Positions 1-8,446 of a stretch of DNA of 64,000 nt are shown piece by piece. This DNA is from Oscillospiraceae bacterium (lineage in GTDB: Bacteria; Bacillota; Clostridia; Oscillospirales; CAG-272). The stretch spans positions 1 through 64,000 of the forward strand of contig SVQK01000048.1 in NCBI GenBank assembly GCA_015065385.1, read 5' to 3'. Made by a program: the position numbers and the translations under genes. The notes below the pieces were generated by a model. That model saw only the letters and a list, made by a program, of their open reading frames with translations, had not been told where the DNA came from and did no database searches. Each line of letters begins with the position of its first letter. Position 1 is the stretch's first letter.

Positions 1-1234
1 AGACGATCTTGCCGCAGGCAGCGCCGGGAGAAGTGCCCAGACCCTTGCCGATCGGGGTGGCGGCCTTGAGGGCCTTCGCGTCGAACTGCGGGTGGAGCAG
101 GGTGTCGAGATTTCTCGGGTCGATCATGAGAACGGCCTTCTTCTCGTCGATCATGCCCTCGTCCACGAGGTCGCAGGCGATCTTCAGAGCGGCGGGAGCG
201 GTTCTCTTGCCGTTGCGGCACTGGAGCATATAGAGCTTGCCGTTCTCAACGGTGAATTCCATGTCCTGCATGTCGCGGTAGTGCTTCTCGAGGGTGTCGC
301 AGACCTTGATGAAGTCGGCGTAGGCTTCCGGGAAGAGCTCTTCCATCTGGGTGATCGGCATGGGAGTGCGGACGCCGGCCACGACGTCTTCGCCCTGCGC
401 GTTGGTGAGGAATTCGCCCATCAGCTTCTTCTCGCCGGTGGCGGGATCGCGGGTGAACGCAACGCCGGTGCCGGAGTTCTCGTTCAGGTTGCCGAAGACC
501 ATGGGCATGACGTTGACGGCGGTGCCCCAGGAGTAGGGGATGTCGTTGTCGCGGCGGTACACGTTGGCTCTCGGGTTGTCCCAGGAGCGGAACACGGCCT
601 CGATGGCGAGCTTGAGCTGCTCAACGGGATCGGACGGGAAGTCCTTGCCGAGCTTTTCCTTGTATTCGGCCTTGAACTGACCAGCGAGCTTCTTGAGGTC
701 GGCGGCGTCGAGTTCCACGTCGAACTTCACGCCCTTTTCGGCCTTCATCTTGTCGATGAGCTCTTCGAAATACTTCTTGCCGACTTCCATAACGACGTCG
801 GAGAACATCTGGATGAAGCGTCTGTAGGAGTCATAGACGAATCGCTCGAACTTCGGATCCGGGTTGCCGGCAATCATGGTGGCGACCACGTCGTCGTTCA
901 GGCCGAGGTTGAGGATGGTGTCCATCATGCCGGGCATGGAAGCTCTCGCGCCGGAACGGACGGAAACGAGAAGGGGATTCTTCTTGTCGCCGAACTTCTT
1001 GCCGTTGATCTCTTCCATCTTGGCGACGTATTCCATGACTTCCGCCATGATTTCGTCGTTGATCTTTCTGCCGTCTTCGTAGTACTGGGTGCAGGCTTCG
1101 GTGGAGATGGTGAAGCCCTGGGGAACCGGCAGACCGATCTTGGTCATCTCAGCCAGGTTCGCGCCCTTGCCGCCGAGGAGCTCGCGCATGGTGGCGTCGC
1201 CTTCGGAGAAGAGGTAAACATACTTCTTGGACAT
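1..1234 (-). CDS. ppdK: Pyruvate, phosphate dikinase, N-terminal part (runs off the window)
   Basis: Interconverts pyruvate, ATP and phosphate with PEP, AMP and pyrophosphate in the cytoplasm. The reverse-strand frame starts MSKKYVYLFSEGDATMREL and continues with GGKGANLAEM, the SVRSGARASMPGMMDT nucleotide-binding stretch and GTGVAFTRDPATGE, all typical of the N-terminal ATP-grasp domain. About 411 codons are present of a family usually near 870-880 residues, so the phosphohistidine and PEP-binding domains lie outside. The start is fixed by a GGAGGTAC ribosome binding site at 1244-1251. It is transcribed divergently from recA. A long open frame on the opposite strand is only its shadow. Confidence 0.95.
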   Translation of the reverse strand, partial: MSKKYVYLFSEGDATMRELLGGKGANLAEMTKIGLPVPQGFTISTEACTQYYEDGRKINDEIMAEVMEYVAKMEEINGKKFGDKKNPLLVSVRSGARASMPGMMDTILNLGLNDDVVATMIAGNPDPKFERFVYDSYRRFIQMFSDVVMEVGKKYFEELIDKMKAEKGVKFDVELDAADLKKLAGQFKAEYKEKLGKDFPSDPVEQLKLAIEAVFRSWDNPRANVYRRDNDIPYSWGTAVNVMPMVFGNLNENSGTGVAFTRDPATGEKKLMGEFLTNAQGEDVVAGVRTPMPITQMEELFPEAYADFIKVCDTLEKHYRDMQDMEFTVENGKLYMLQCRNGKRTAPAALKIACDLVDEGMIDEKKAVLMIDPRNLDTLLHPQFDAKALKAATPIGKGLGTSPGAACGKIV

Positions 1235-1305
1235 TGGTTGAAAGTACCTCCGCATAAAATATATAAATGGTTTTGCCAACGGATTGATCGCGCGCCGGTA
1301 CGCAG

Positions 1306-1337
1306 AAAAAAGGCGTTCCACGCGCTTTTTTAGTATA
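1306..1337 (-). promoter_or_regulatory. ppdK extended -10 promoter followed at once by a mini hairpin plus U-run
   Basis: On the reverse strand TATACT (1332-1337) is preceded by TGT, an extended -10 motif; no good -35 is seen. Transcription would begin in an A-run and enter a 4-bp stem (GCGT/ACGC, loop GGA, 1313-1323) followed by six U. This resembles a very small terminator or attenuator at the transcript start. The promoter is fairly secure; the attenuation idea is inference. Confidence 0.45.
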
Positions 1338-1571
1338 ACATAAATCGCCGGAAAATACTACCTTCCTTTGAAAAGAAATTCAAGTTTTCCATAATGCCCA
1401 CAAAGCGGCGAAAATGAAGGCCCGGATTTGTGCGGAATTTCCCCGGATCCGGCAGAAGCGGGGCGGAAGAGCGGAGATCGGGCGGACGGCGCGGGGAGGA
1501 TCGGAAAACGCACGCGGGGAGGGGCGGGAAAGAGTGAAAGCAGAACACTTTGTGAACTTTTTGTGATCCGC

Positions 1572-1600
1572 TTGCGCTTTCTCCGGGATTGTATTATAAT
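1572..1600 (+). promoter_or_regulatory. recA promoter
   Basis: TTGCGC (1572-1577) and TATAAT (1595-1600) are separated by 17 nt. It is the only good sigma-A match between ppdK and recA, and the recA start lies 50 nt downstream. The rest of the 1235-1650 intergenic region is purine-rich sequence without a coding frame. Confidence 0.75.
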
Positions 1601-1608
1601 GGGTCCAT

Positions 1609-1622
1609 CGAAAATATGTTCT
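1609..1622. promoter_or_regulatory. LexA (SOS box) operator of recA
   Basis: CGAAAATATGTTCT is a close match to the Gram-positive SOS box CGAAC-N4-GTTCG, with the second half site GTTC intact. It starts 9 nt after the -10 element, so LexA bound here would cover the transcription start. The position and the downstream recA gene support an SOS operator that would control recA and possibly recF and recX. Confidence 0.75.
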
Positions 1623-1650
1623 CCCGAATGAAAGAAAGGAATTGCACAAC

Positions 1651-2799
1651 ATGGCTGGAAAGACTTCCGCAAAGAAAACGACGGCCGACGTCGCCGACAG
1701 AACCCCCGAGGAGAAGAAAAAAGCGCTGGATACCGCCATCAGCCAGCTTGAGAAGAGCTTCGGCAAGGGAACCGTCATCAAAATGGGCGAGAACCCGAAG
1801 ATGAACGTCTCCGCCGTGTCCACCGGCTCCATCTCTCTGGATATCGCGCTCGGCATCGGCGGCCTTCCGAGGGGGCGCATCGTCGAGGTCTACGGCCCCG
1901 AATCCTCCGGTAAAACCACCCTCACCCTCCACGCCATCGCCGAGGTGCAGAAGGCCGGGGGAACCGCCGCCTTCATCGACGCCGAACACGCCCTCGACCC
2001 CGTCTACGCAAAGAACGTCGGCGTGGATATCGACAATCTTCTCGTCTCCCAGCCGGATTCCGGAGAGCAGGCCCTTGAGATCTGCGACGCTCTGGTCCGC
2101 TCCGGCGCGATCGATATCGTGGTCATCGACTCCGTGGCGGCGCTCGTTCCCCAGCAGGAGATCGACGGCGATATGGGCGCGTCCCACGTCGGGCTTCAGG
2201 CGCGGCTTATGTCCCAGGCTCTGAGAAAGCTCTCCGGCACCATCTCCAAAACCAACTGCATCGTGATCTTCATCAACCAGCTCCGCGAAAAGGTCGGCGT
2301 CATGTACGGCAATCCGGAGACCACCACCGGCGGCCGCGCCCTCAAGTTCTACGCCTCCGTCCGCATCGAGATCCGCAAGTCCGAGGCGTTGAAGAACGGC
2401 AGCGAGGTCTACGGCAACCGGGCCAAGTGCAAGGTCGTGAAGAACAAAGTCGCCCCGCCCTTCAAGGTCGCGGAGTTCGACATCCTCTACGGCACGGGCA
2501 TTTCCAAGGCGTCCGAGATTGTCGAGATGGGCACGGAGCTCGGGATCATCGAAAAGTCCGGCGCGTGGTTCTACTATGACGGAAGCCGCCTCGCGCAGGG
2601 CCGGGACAATGCCCGCATCGCCATCGAGAACGATCCGGAACTGGCCGCCGAGATCGAGGAGAAGATCAAGGCGAAGGCCACCGCCCCCGATATGGAGCGC
2701 GCCGAGGACGAGGAGGAGGACGGACAGATGCCTTTGGACGACGAGGACGACGACGAAGCCCTCGATATCCGCGTCCTCGATCTGGACGACGACGAATAA
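1651..2799 (+). CDS. recA: Recombinase RecA
   Basis: DNA-dependent ATPase that forms filaments on single-stranded DNA, catalyses strand exchange and triggers LexA self-cleavage. The 382-residue product has Walker [10 protein letters not shown] at residues 82-90, Walker [11 protein letters not shown] and the loop-2 stretch [19 protein letters not shown] at 1651 is preferred over an in-frame TTG at 1642 because AAAGGA lies 10 nt before it. The C-terminus is a long acidic tail rich in D and E, longer than in E. coli RecA, of the kind that damps filament formation. recF and recX follow. Confidence 0.98.
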   Translation: MAGKTSAKKTTADVADRTPEEKKKALDTAISQLEKSFGKGTVIKMGENPKMNVSAVSTGSISLDIALGIGGLPRGRIVEVYGPESSGKTTLTLHAIAEVQKAGGTAAFIDAEHALDPVYAKNVGVDIDNLLVSQPDSGEQALEICDALVRSGAIDIVVIDSVAALVPQQEIDGDMGASHVGLQARLMSQALRKLSGTISKTNCIVIFINQLREKVGVMYGNPETTTGGRALKFYASVRIEIRKSEALKNGSEVYGNRAKCKVVKNKVAPPFKVAEFDILYGTGISKASEIVEMGTELGIIEKSGAWFYYDGSRLAQGRDNARIAIENDPELAAEIEEKIKAKATAPDMERAEDEEEDGQMPLDDEDDDEALDIRVLDLDDDE

Positions 2800-2808
2800 T
2801 ACAAATTC

Positions 2809-2893
2809 CATTCTAAATCATAGATTTAGAATGCCCTGAAAGTCATTCTGACTTTCAGGATCACGCAAAACCATTGCAAAATGGTTTTGCGTG
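2809..2893. repeat. Three tandem perfect hairpins between recA and recF
   Basis: Hairpin 1: CATTCTAAATC (2809-2819), loop ATA, perfect complement 2823-2833. Hairpin 2: CCTGAAAGTCA (2835-2845), loop TTC, complement 2849-2859. Hairpin 3: CACGCAAAACCATT (2862-2875), loop GCAA, complement 2880-2893. They are separated by 1 and 2 nt, share no sequence and have no U-run after them, so they are not ordinary terminators. They are AT-rich compared with the surrounding genes. They could be an inserted palindromic element or an RNA that processes or tunes the recA-recF message. Confidence 0.8.
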
Positions 2894-2937
2894 GAATTAG
2901 TATAAGACCCCCCGGAAGACCGGGGAGACGAGGCGTC

Positions 2938-4122
2938 ATGACTGTCACCACCATCCAATACGAAAACTGGCGGAACGTAGCCGCCGCGCGCGTGGAATTC
3001 AGCCCCGGGATCAACGTTCTGTGGGGCATGAACGCGCAGGGCAAATCGAATATCCTCGAGGGGATCTACTTCTTCGCCCGGGGCCGTTCCTTCCGCGGCG
3101 TCCGGGAGCGGGAGCTGGTGAGGTTCGGCGAGCCCTTTGCGAAAGCCTCCCTCTCGTTCCGCCGGGACGGATACGCAGACGACACCGCGCTCGAGGCCGT
3201 CATCCCGGAGACGGGCCGGAAAAAACTCTTCCGCAACGGCGCCCCTCTGTCCTCCGCCGCCGAGATGGTCGGGAATTTCCGGGCCGTGCTCTTCACTCCC
3301 GCGCATCTGTCCGTCGTCACGGGCGGCCCGGCTGAGCGCAGATCCTTTCTCGATATCGCCCTGTCCCAGATTTCCGCCGACTACCTCGCGTGGCTGCGCC
3401 GGGGAACAAGGCTTCTGGCGGAACGGAACGCCCTCGTCAAACGGGCCGGAGACGGGGAGCCGGTGCGGCGTGAGGAATGGGAGGTCTATGCGGAGGGGCT
3501 CGCGGAGTGCGGCGTGTGGATCGCCTCGTACCGGCGGGAGTACGTTGCCCTGCTGTCCCGGGCCGTGGAGCGGTATTTCTCCGGCATGACCGGGGGAGCC
3601 GAGATTCCGGCCCTGACCTACCGGTCCCACGCCCTCCCCGAAGGATCCGACGCGCCGAATCCCCTGACCGATCCCGCCGGAGCCGGACGGACGAGACCCG
3701 ATCCCGCGCCCCTGTACGCGAAGCTGACGGAGAACCGGGAGCGGGAGATCGCCGCCGGATCCACGCTCTGGGGCATCCACAAGGACGACGTGATCCTGAC
3801 GCTCAACGGCGTGGAGGCCCGCGCGTACGCCTCTCAGGGACAGCAGCGGAGCTTTATCCTTTCGATGAAGCTCGGCGAGGCGGAGATTGCCCGGACGGTG
3901 GGCGGCGAATACCCGGCGGTGCTGCTCGACGACGTGTTCTCCGAGCTGGACGAAAACCGCCGCCGCTACATCCTCGACGCGCTGTCCGACGGCAACGCGG
4001 AGGGCGGGGAGCCGTCCCGGCAGATCATCATCACCTCCTGCGAGCCCGACGTGATCCCCGGATCCCGCGCCGGGCATGTGCGCTTTCACCGGGTGGAAGG
4101 CGGCAGGGTGTCGGAGGCGTGA
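2938..4122 (+). CDS. recF: DNA replication and repair protein RecF
   Basis: SMC-like ATPase that works with RecO and RecR to load RecA at gaps. The 394-residue product has Walker A GMNAQGKSN at residues 30-38, a signature-like SQGQQRSFILSMKLGEAE region and Walker B/D-loop LLDDVFSELDENRR. ATG at 2938 is chosen because GGGGAGACGAGG precedes it and the product then starts TIQYENWRN, like other RecF proteins. An upstream in-frame ATG at 2881 lies inside the third hairpin. In most Bacillota recF sits between dnaN and gyrB, so its place behind recA is unusual. Confidence 0.96.
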   Translation: MTVTTIQYENWRNVAAARVEFSPGINVLWGMNAQGKSNILEGIYFFARGRSFRGVRERELVRFGEPFAKASLSFRRDGYADDTALEAVIPETGRKKLFRNGAPLSSAAEMVGNFRAVLFTPAHLSVVTGGPAERRSFLDIALSQISADYLAWLRRGTRLLAERNALVKRAGDGEPVRREEWEVYAEGLAECGVWIASYRREYVALLSRAVERYFSGMTGGAEIPALTYRSHALPEGSDAPNPLTDPAGAGRTRPDPAPLYAKLTENREREIAAGSTLWGIHKDDVILTLNGVEARAYASQGQQRSFILSMKLGEAEIARTVGGEYPAVLLDDVFSELDENRRRYILDALSDGNAEGGEPSRQIIITSCEPDVIPGSRAGHVRFHRVEGGRVSEA

Positions 4123-4148
4123 GAGAGGGAAGGGCATGGGGAATGCGG

Positions 4149-4165
4149 AATTCAGAATTCAGAAT
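4149..4165. repeat. Short tandem repeat (AATTCAG x2)
   Basis: Two perfect AATTCAG units (4149-4155, 4156-4162) followed by AATG lie in the 79-nt recF-recX gap. It is a small low-complexity tract with AT-rich composition unlike the flanking genes. No function is visible. Confidence 0.5.
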
Positions 4166-4201
4166 GAAGGATAAAGAAGCGGCGGAAAGCGGGAGAAAGG
4201 T

Positions 4202-4906
4202 ATGATCATCCGTGGTGTAGAGGAGTCCGCCGGTTCCGTGGAGGTATCCGTCGGGCCGGATCTGCCGGGGAAAGGCGGCGGCGGGGAGCGGTTTTCGCTG
4301 TCTCCGGGAGAGTGGAAGCGGCTGAACCGGGCCCTCGGGTACGATCCGGCGGCGGGACTGTTTCTGTCCCCCGGCCAGCCCGTGGACGAGGAGACTTACG
4401 ACCGCATCCGCGCGGCGCATGAACGGACTGCCGCTCTCAGGGACGCGGCGAACCTGCTTTCCTATTCCGACCGGAGCCGGAGCGCGCTGTTCCGCCGCCT
4501 GAGGGAGCGCGGTCACAGCCCGGACGCCGCGGAGCACGCCGTGTCCTTCCTCGAGAAGAAGGGGGTGCTCGACGACGGGGCGGCCTGTCTGAAATACGCC
4601 GAGTCCGCCGTCCGGTCGAAAAACGTCGGAAAGAGGCGGATCGTCGCTTACCTTGTCTCGCACGGGTTTTCAAAGGAGGACGCCGTCCGCGCCGCCCGTT
4701 CGGTGGATCCGGAGGACTACCGCGCCGCCCTGATCCGCCGGATCCGGAAAAATCATCCCGGACTGACGGGAGATCCCGCAGAGCTCGACCGGTCACAGAA
4801 GCAGAAAGCCATAGCCGCGCTCCTGCGGCAGGGCTTTTCCGCCGACGAGATCCGCTCCGCGCTCCGGGACGCACCGTGGGACGCTCTGCCGGAGGGGGAG
4901 GACTGA
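4202..4906 (+). CDS. recX: Regulatory protein RecX
   Basis: Binds in the groove of RecA filaments and limits their activity. The 234-residue product has a basic, glycine-rich N-terminal extension of about 75 residues, then three-helix RecX repeats: AANLLSYSDRSRSALFRRL, then VSFLEKKGVLDD, then IVAYLVSHGFSKEDAVRAA, and a last repeat AIAALLRQGFSADEIRSAL. GGGAGAAAGGT ends next to the ATG. The gene lies 79 nt behind recF, and recX is often coupled to recA. An SOS-regulated recA-recF-recX unit is an inference from position. Confidence 0.93.
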   Translation: MIIRGVEESAGSVEVSVGPDLPGKGGGGERFSLSPGEWKRLNRALGYDPAAGLFLSPGQPVDEETYDRIRAAHERTAALRDAANLLSYSDRSRSALFRRLRERGHSPDAAEHAVSFLEKKGVLDDGAACLKYAESAVRSKNVGKRRIVAYLVSHGFSKEDAVRAARSVDPEDYRAALIRRIRKNHPGLTGDPAELDRSQKQKAIAALLRQGFSADEIRSALRDAPWDALPEGED

Positions 4907-4938
4907 GCATCCGCCCATGCCGGGGAAGATTCGGGATC

Positions 4939-4970
4939 ATCCGGATTTTTCTCCGGATTTTTTCTCTTTT
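4939..4970 (+). terminator. Terminator behind recX
   Basis: ATCCGGA (4939-4945) pairs with TCCGGAT (4952-4958) across a six-base loop and runs into a long T-rich stretch. It closes the recA-recF-recX unit. Confidence 0.8.
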
Positions 4971-4984
4971 TTTCGTCCGGGGAC

Positions 4985-5013
4985 TGTGAATTTTCCCCGA
5001 TCTATGGTATAAT
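4985..5013 (+). promoter_or_regulatory. Promoter of the DUF6062-like gene
   Basis: TATAAT (5008-5013) with a weak TGTGAA (4985-4990) 17 nt upstream. It lies directly after the recX terminator and 30 nt before the next start codon. Confidence 0.6.
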
Positions 5014-5043
5014 TGAACAACGACCGAAAAGAGAGGATCTCTC

Positions 5044-5787
5044 ATGGAACAGATTTACACCATACCCGTCAACGAAGCCTTTGAAAAAGTCCGGGACGAA
5101 CAGAACATGTGTCCCTTCTGCCTCCTGTACAACCGCCTCGAAGCCGGGGAGCTGGACCTGATCCTCGGCGCGTCCGCGATGGAGCCCGACGTGCGCATCA
5201 AAACCAACGAGCTCGGCTTCTGCGATACCCATTTCGGCCTGATGTTCAAGCGTTCCAAACGTCTCCCGCTCGCCCTCATGATGGAAAGCCTCCTCGGCGA
5301 GGGGGTGGCGAAGGACATGGAGGGCAACATGGGCATGTTCATCCAGAAGACCGGCGAGGCCGTGGCGAAGAAGATGGAGAAGCGCGCCTGCTCCTGCTAC
5401 GTCTGCGAGCGGATCGAGAACAACTTCGTCCACATGCTCGAAACCGCCGCCCTCCTCTGGCAGAGCGATTCCGCGTTTCAGGAAAAGGCCAAGGCCGCGC
5501 CGTACTTCTGCGTGCCCCACTACGGACGATTCCTCCGGGCGGCGAAGGACCGGCTTTCGAAGAAGGATTTCGCCGAATTCTTCACCGCCATGAACGAACT
5601 GGAATCCGGCTACCTCAAGGAGCTGAACGGGGACGTCAGCTGGTTCTGCAAGAAATTCGACTACCGCTATGAAAACGAGCCCTGGGGGAACGCCAAGGAC
5701 GCCCCCGAACGCGCCCGCCTGTTCCTCGCGGGCAATCTCCACGCCGAGGAAGAGGGCGTGAAGAAAGCGACCGACAGCTTGACCTGA
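5044..5787 (+). CDS. Conserved cysteine-motif protein, DUF6062-like
   Basis: A soluble 247-residue protein with no signal peptide or membrane segment. Its clear feature is paired cysteine/histidine motifs: CPFC near residue 23, GFCDTHF, CSCYVC near residue 118 and YFCVPHY, a pattern that could bind metal or form redox pairs. It resembles the DUF6062 family common in Clostridia, recognised from memory of the pattern. AGAGGATCTCTC precedes the ATG. It heads a rightward run with a small membrane protein and a lipoprotein. The function is unknown. Confidence 0.75.
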   Translation: MEQIYTIPVNEAFEKVRDEQNMCPFCLLYNRLEAGELDLILGASAMEPDVRIKTNELGFCDTHFGLMFKRSKRLPLALMMESLLGEGVAKDMEGNMGMFIQKTGEAVAKKMEKRACSCYVCERIENNFVHMLETAALLWQSDSAFQEKAKAAPYFCVPHYGRFLRAAKDRLSKKDFAEFFTAMNELESGYLKELNGDVSWFCKKFDYRYENEPWGNAKDAPERARLFLAGNLHAEEEGVKKATDSLT

Positions 5788-5852
5788 GAGCATCGACCCG
5801 GACGGTCTGACCGGCATGCAAACCGAACCTGCGAACGAGAAAGGAGTTTTTT

Positions 5853-6398
5853 ATGGAAGATTCTGTCAACTACGCGGAATATACCGTGGCAAAGAAGCCC
5901 GAGGGCTCGAACCTCAAAAAGCGCATCGGCCTCATCGTCCTGTATGTGCTCTACATCACCGCCGTCGTGATCCTCACGATCGTGACCAAGGGCGGCGGCG
6001 CCATGTGGGGATTCCTCTTCTTCCTGCTCTTCATCATCATCGTTTTCTTCAGCTGGAAGCTGGTGAAGGAGGACCGGAAATACGAATGCGCGAACGCGAA
6101 GCTCGTGATTTCCGAATTGAACGAGGGCATCGGCTCCAAGCCGAGGGTCGTCTCCGAGGAGCTCATCTCCGCCTACAGCATCATCGCGCCCGTCAACGAT
6201 GAGTACAAGGATCAGTGGTCGAACGCCGACGAGACCATCGACTACCGCGGCGACTCCAAGAGTCCGGACTCCTACTTCGCGCGCCTCGAAAAGGACGGCA
6301 AATCCAAGGTCGTGATGTTCGAGGTCACCAACAAGATGCTCAAGGTCATGAAGTTCTACAATTCAAAGGGAACCGTCGTGACCACCGTCAGACGCTGA
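5853..6398 (+). CDS. Small membrane protein, DUF6106-like
   Basis: A 181-residue protein with a short cytoplasmic lead (basic residues NLKKR) and two adjacent hydrophobic helices at about residues 25-70. A soluble part of about 110 residues follows, including the stretch SAYSIIAPVNDEYKDQW. AAAGGAG sits 6 nt before the ATG. It follows the cysteine-motif gene by 65 nt. The family assignment is tentative and no reaction can be assigned. Confidence 0.75.
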   Translation: MEDSVNYAEYTVAKKPEGSNLKKRIGLIVLYVLYITAVVILTIVTKGGGAMWGFLFFLLFIIIVFFSWKLVKEDRKYECANAKLVISELNEGIGSKPRVVSEELISAYSIIAPVNDEYKDQWSNADETIDYRGDSKSPDSYFARLEKDGKSKVVMFEVTNKMLKVMKFYNSKGTVVTTVRR

Positions 6399-6475
6399 CC
6401 GCCCGCATTCCGGAATACTCCCGAAAGCCGCTGCGTATGCTGTGGTATCCGATTTTCAGCATACGGAGCGGTTTC

Positions 6476-7132
6476 ATGATTCATCCTGCCAGCTCGCTGC
6501 GTACCGCGGTTTTCCTGCTTGTCGCCGTTTTCACACTCGCCTCCTGCGCGGCGGGGAGCGGGGCGGGATCCGGATTTCCCGGAGAGGACCGCGCAGCCCT
6601 GATCGCCTCTTCGGACGCCGTCTTCCACGTCCGGTTTCCGGCGGCGTATTCCGGAGGAGAGGACGTCTGTTGCTCCGGGGACCGGTCCGGGGACACGGTG
6701 ACGCTGACGGTCGAGCGGCCGGAGCGGATCGCGGGGGTGGTGTTTTCCCTGACCATGGGCGCGAACGAGAGCGGGAGCGGAGCGCGTCCCTTTTCTACCG
6801 CCGTATCCGGCCCGGAGTTCCCGGCTGCTTTGCCCGTGGATCCCGCGGCGGCCCGCGCTCTGACCGGCGTGTTTTCGATTCTGTACGATCCGGACGGCCA
6901 GCGGGCGCGGGGGGCGGTTCCGGATCCGGAGTCGGGCGGGATCGCGGCGGAGGAGGCGGTCTTTCTCTTCGTTCCCGCCGTGGAGCGGATCGGGGAGGAG
7001 ACGGCCTTCCGCTATGAGACCGGGACGCTGATCCTCTCGCCGGACGGCCTGCCCGCGCGCGTGGAATGCCCGGATCTCGCGGGAAGGCTCCGCGCGGTCG
7101 TGTTCGAGGACTACGCCGTCCCGGCTCCCTGA
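6476..7132 (+). CDS. Hypothetical lipoprotein
   Basis: A 218-residue product whose N-terminus has one basic residue, a hydrophobic run and the lipobox LASC with Cys24, so it should be lipid-anchored outside the membrane. The mature part is Gly/Ser/Pro/Glu-rich and shows no domain I recognise. ATG at 6476 is chosen because GGAG lies 8 nt upstream and it gives a proper signal peptide; the ATG at 6437 has no ribosome binding site and lies in the arm of a 7-bp inverted repeat (6436-6442/6457-6463). Confidence 0.7.
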   Translation: MIHPASSLRTAVFLLVAVFTLASCAAGSGAGSGFPGEDRAALIASSDAVFHVRFPAAYSGGEDVCCSGDRSGDTVTLTVERPERIAGVVFSLTMGANESGSGARPFSTAVSGPEFPAALPVDPAAARALTGVFSILYDPDGQRARGAVPDPESGGIAAEEAVFLFVPAVERIGEETAFRYETGTLILSPDGLPARVECPDLAGRLRAVVFEDYAVPAP

Positions 7133-7179
7133 GCCCAAAGCCCCGAGATTCATCATCATCGCAAGGAAAGAGCATTGAC

Positions 7180-8418
7180 ATGAAGCAAAAAAACACAGCG
7201 TTCATCTCCCGGGACGCCCTGCTCTCCAACTATGCGGCCATCGACCGCTTGGTGACGGACAACGTCTTCGGCACGGGAAGGGCGAAGCCGCGGATCATCT
7301 GCGTCGTCAAGGCGGACGGCTACGGCCACGGGATCCAGACGGTGGCGGGCGCGCTCGGAGACGCGGGATGCGACTATTTCGCCGTGTCCTCCGAGGAAGA
7401 GGCGGTCGAACTGCGGGAGATCGAGACCCGCAACGGACGCAACCCGGACATTCTCATCCTCGGCCACATCATGCCGGAAAACGTCGGGGAGATGATCGCC
7501 CGGGACATCACCTGCGCCGTGGTCTCCCTCGAAAACGCGCGCGAGCTCTCCGCCGCCGTGTCCGCCCACAACCGCCGCGGAACGAAGCCGAGAGCCGATT
7601 CCCTCAAGATCCACATCAAGCTCGACACGGGCATGAACCGGGTGGGATTCCCCGTCGCGGAGGACCGGCGGGAGGAGTCGGTGCGCCAGATCGAGGAGGT
7701 CTCGCGCGATCCGAACCTGAACGTCTGCGGGATCTTCACCCACTTCTCCTGCGCGGACGACGAGCTGATGGACGGAAGGATCCTCCCGGGCTACGAGGTC
7801 TTCGGCGGGTTCACCGGACTCCAGCTCGACCGGTACCGCTCGGCGGTCAGAGCGCTCGAGGAGAGAGGCGTGAACGTCGGGCTGCGCCACTGCGCCAATT
7901 CCGCGGCGACGCTCTGCTGTCCGGAAGCCTATTTCGACGCGGTCCGGGCCGGGATCATCATCTACGGCCTCATGCCGAACGGCAGGCTCGGAACCGGCAT
8001 CCCGCGGCTCACCCCGGTCATGCGGTTCGATTCGTCCGTGGTGCACCTGCACCGGATGTACCCCGGCGACCGGGTCAGCTACGGCGCGGAGTTCACGGCC
8101 TCCCGTCCCATGCTCGTCGCAACGGTCGGGGCGGGCTATGCGGACGGATTCGAGCGGGCGTACAAGGGCTGCTGCGTCCGGATCGGGAACCGGATGTACC
8201 GGCAGATCGGGCGCATCTGCATGGATCAGTTCATGGTGGACGTGACGCCGACGGACGAGCGGGACGCCATCGAGAACCCCATCGCGGTGGGGGACGCCGT
8301 GACGCTCTTCGGCGGGGACGACGGGCAGATGACCGACACCCTCGCGCGCATGGCCGGAACCATCAACTACGAGGTGGTCTGCAAGGTCTCCAAGCGGGTC
8401 CCCCGGATCGTGGAATAA
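7180..8418 (+). CDS. alr: Alanine racemase
   Basis: PLP enzyme that makes D-alanine for peptidoglycan. The 412-residue product has the PLP-lysine motif VVKADGYGHG with Lys44, the second-domain catalytic tyrosine motif DRVSYGAEF, and GRICMDQFMVDV. GGAAAG precedes the chosen ATG by 10 nt; longer in-frame versions would run into the lipoprotein gene. It is slightly longer than the usual 370-390 residues because of small insertions. It is followed closely by the cysteine-synthase-like gene. Confidence 0.95.
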   Translation: MKQKNTAFISRDALLSNYAAIDRLVTDNVFGTGRAKPRIICVVKADGYGHGIQTVAGALGDAGCDYFAVSSEEEAVELREIETRNGRNPDILILGHIMPENVGEMIARDITCAVVSLENARELSAAVSAHNRRGTKPRADSLKIHIKLDTGMNRVGFPVAEDRREESVRQIEEVSRDPNLNVCGIFTHFSCADDELMDGRILPGYEVFGGFTGLQLDRYRSAVRALEERGVNVGLRHCANSAATLCCPEAYFDAVRAGIIIYGLMPNGRLGTGIPRLTPVMRFDSSVVHLHRMYPGDRVSYGAEFTASRPMLVATVGAGYADGFERAYKGCCVRIGNRMYRQIGRICMDQFMVDVTPTDERDAIENPIAVGDAVTLFGGDDGQMTDTLARMAGTINYEVVCKVSKRVPRIVE

Positions 8419-8446
8419 AGAATAACCAATCTTGACGGAGCGACAT

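Noticed and set aside
92..1333. Long open frame (413 codons) on the forward strand
   Set aside because: It is antisense to ppdK, whose reverse-strand protein is clearly recognisable; the forward product is a low-complexity Val/Gly/His shadow typical of high-GC DNA.
1594..2811. Reverse-strand open frame of about 405 codons over recA
   Set aside because: Antisense shadow of recA; no ribosome binding site and no recognisable domain.
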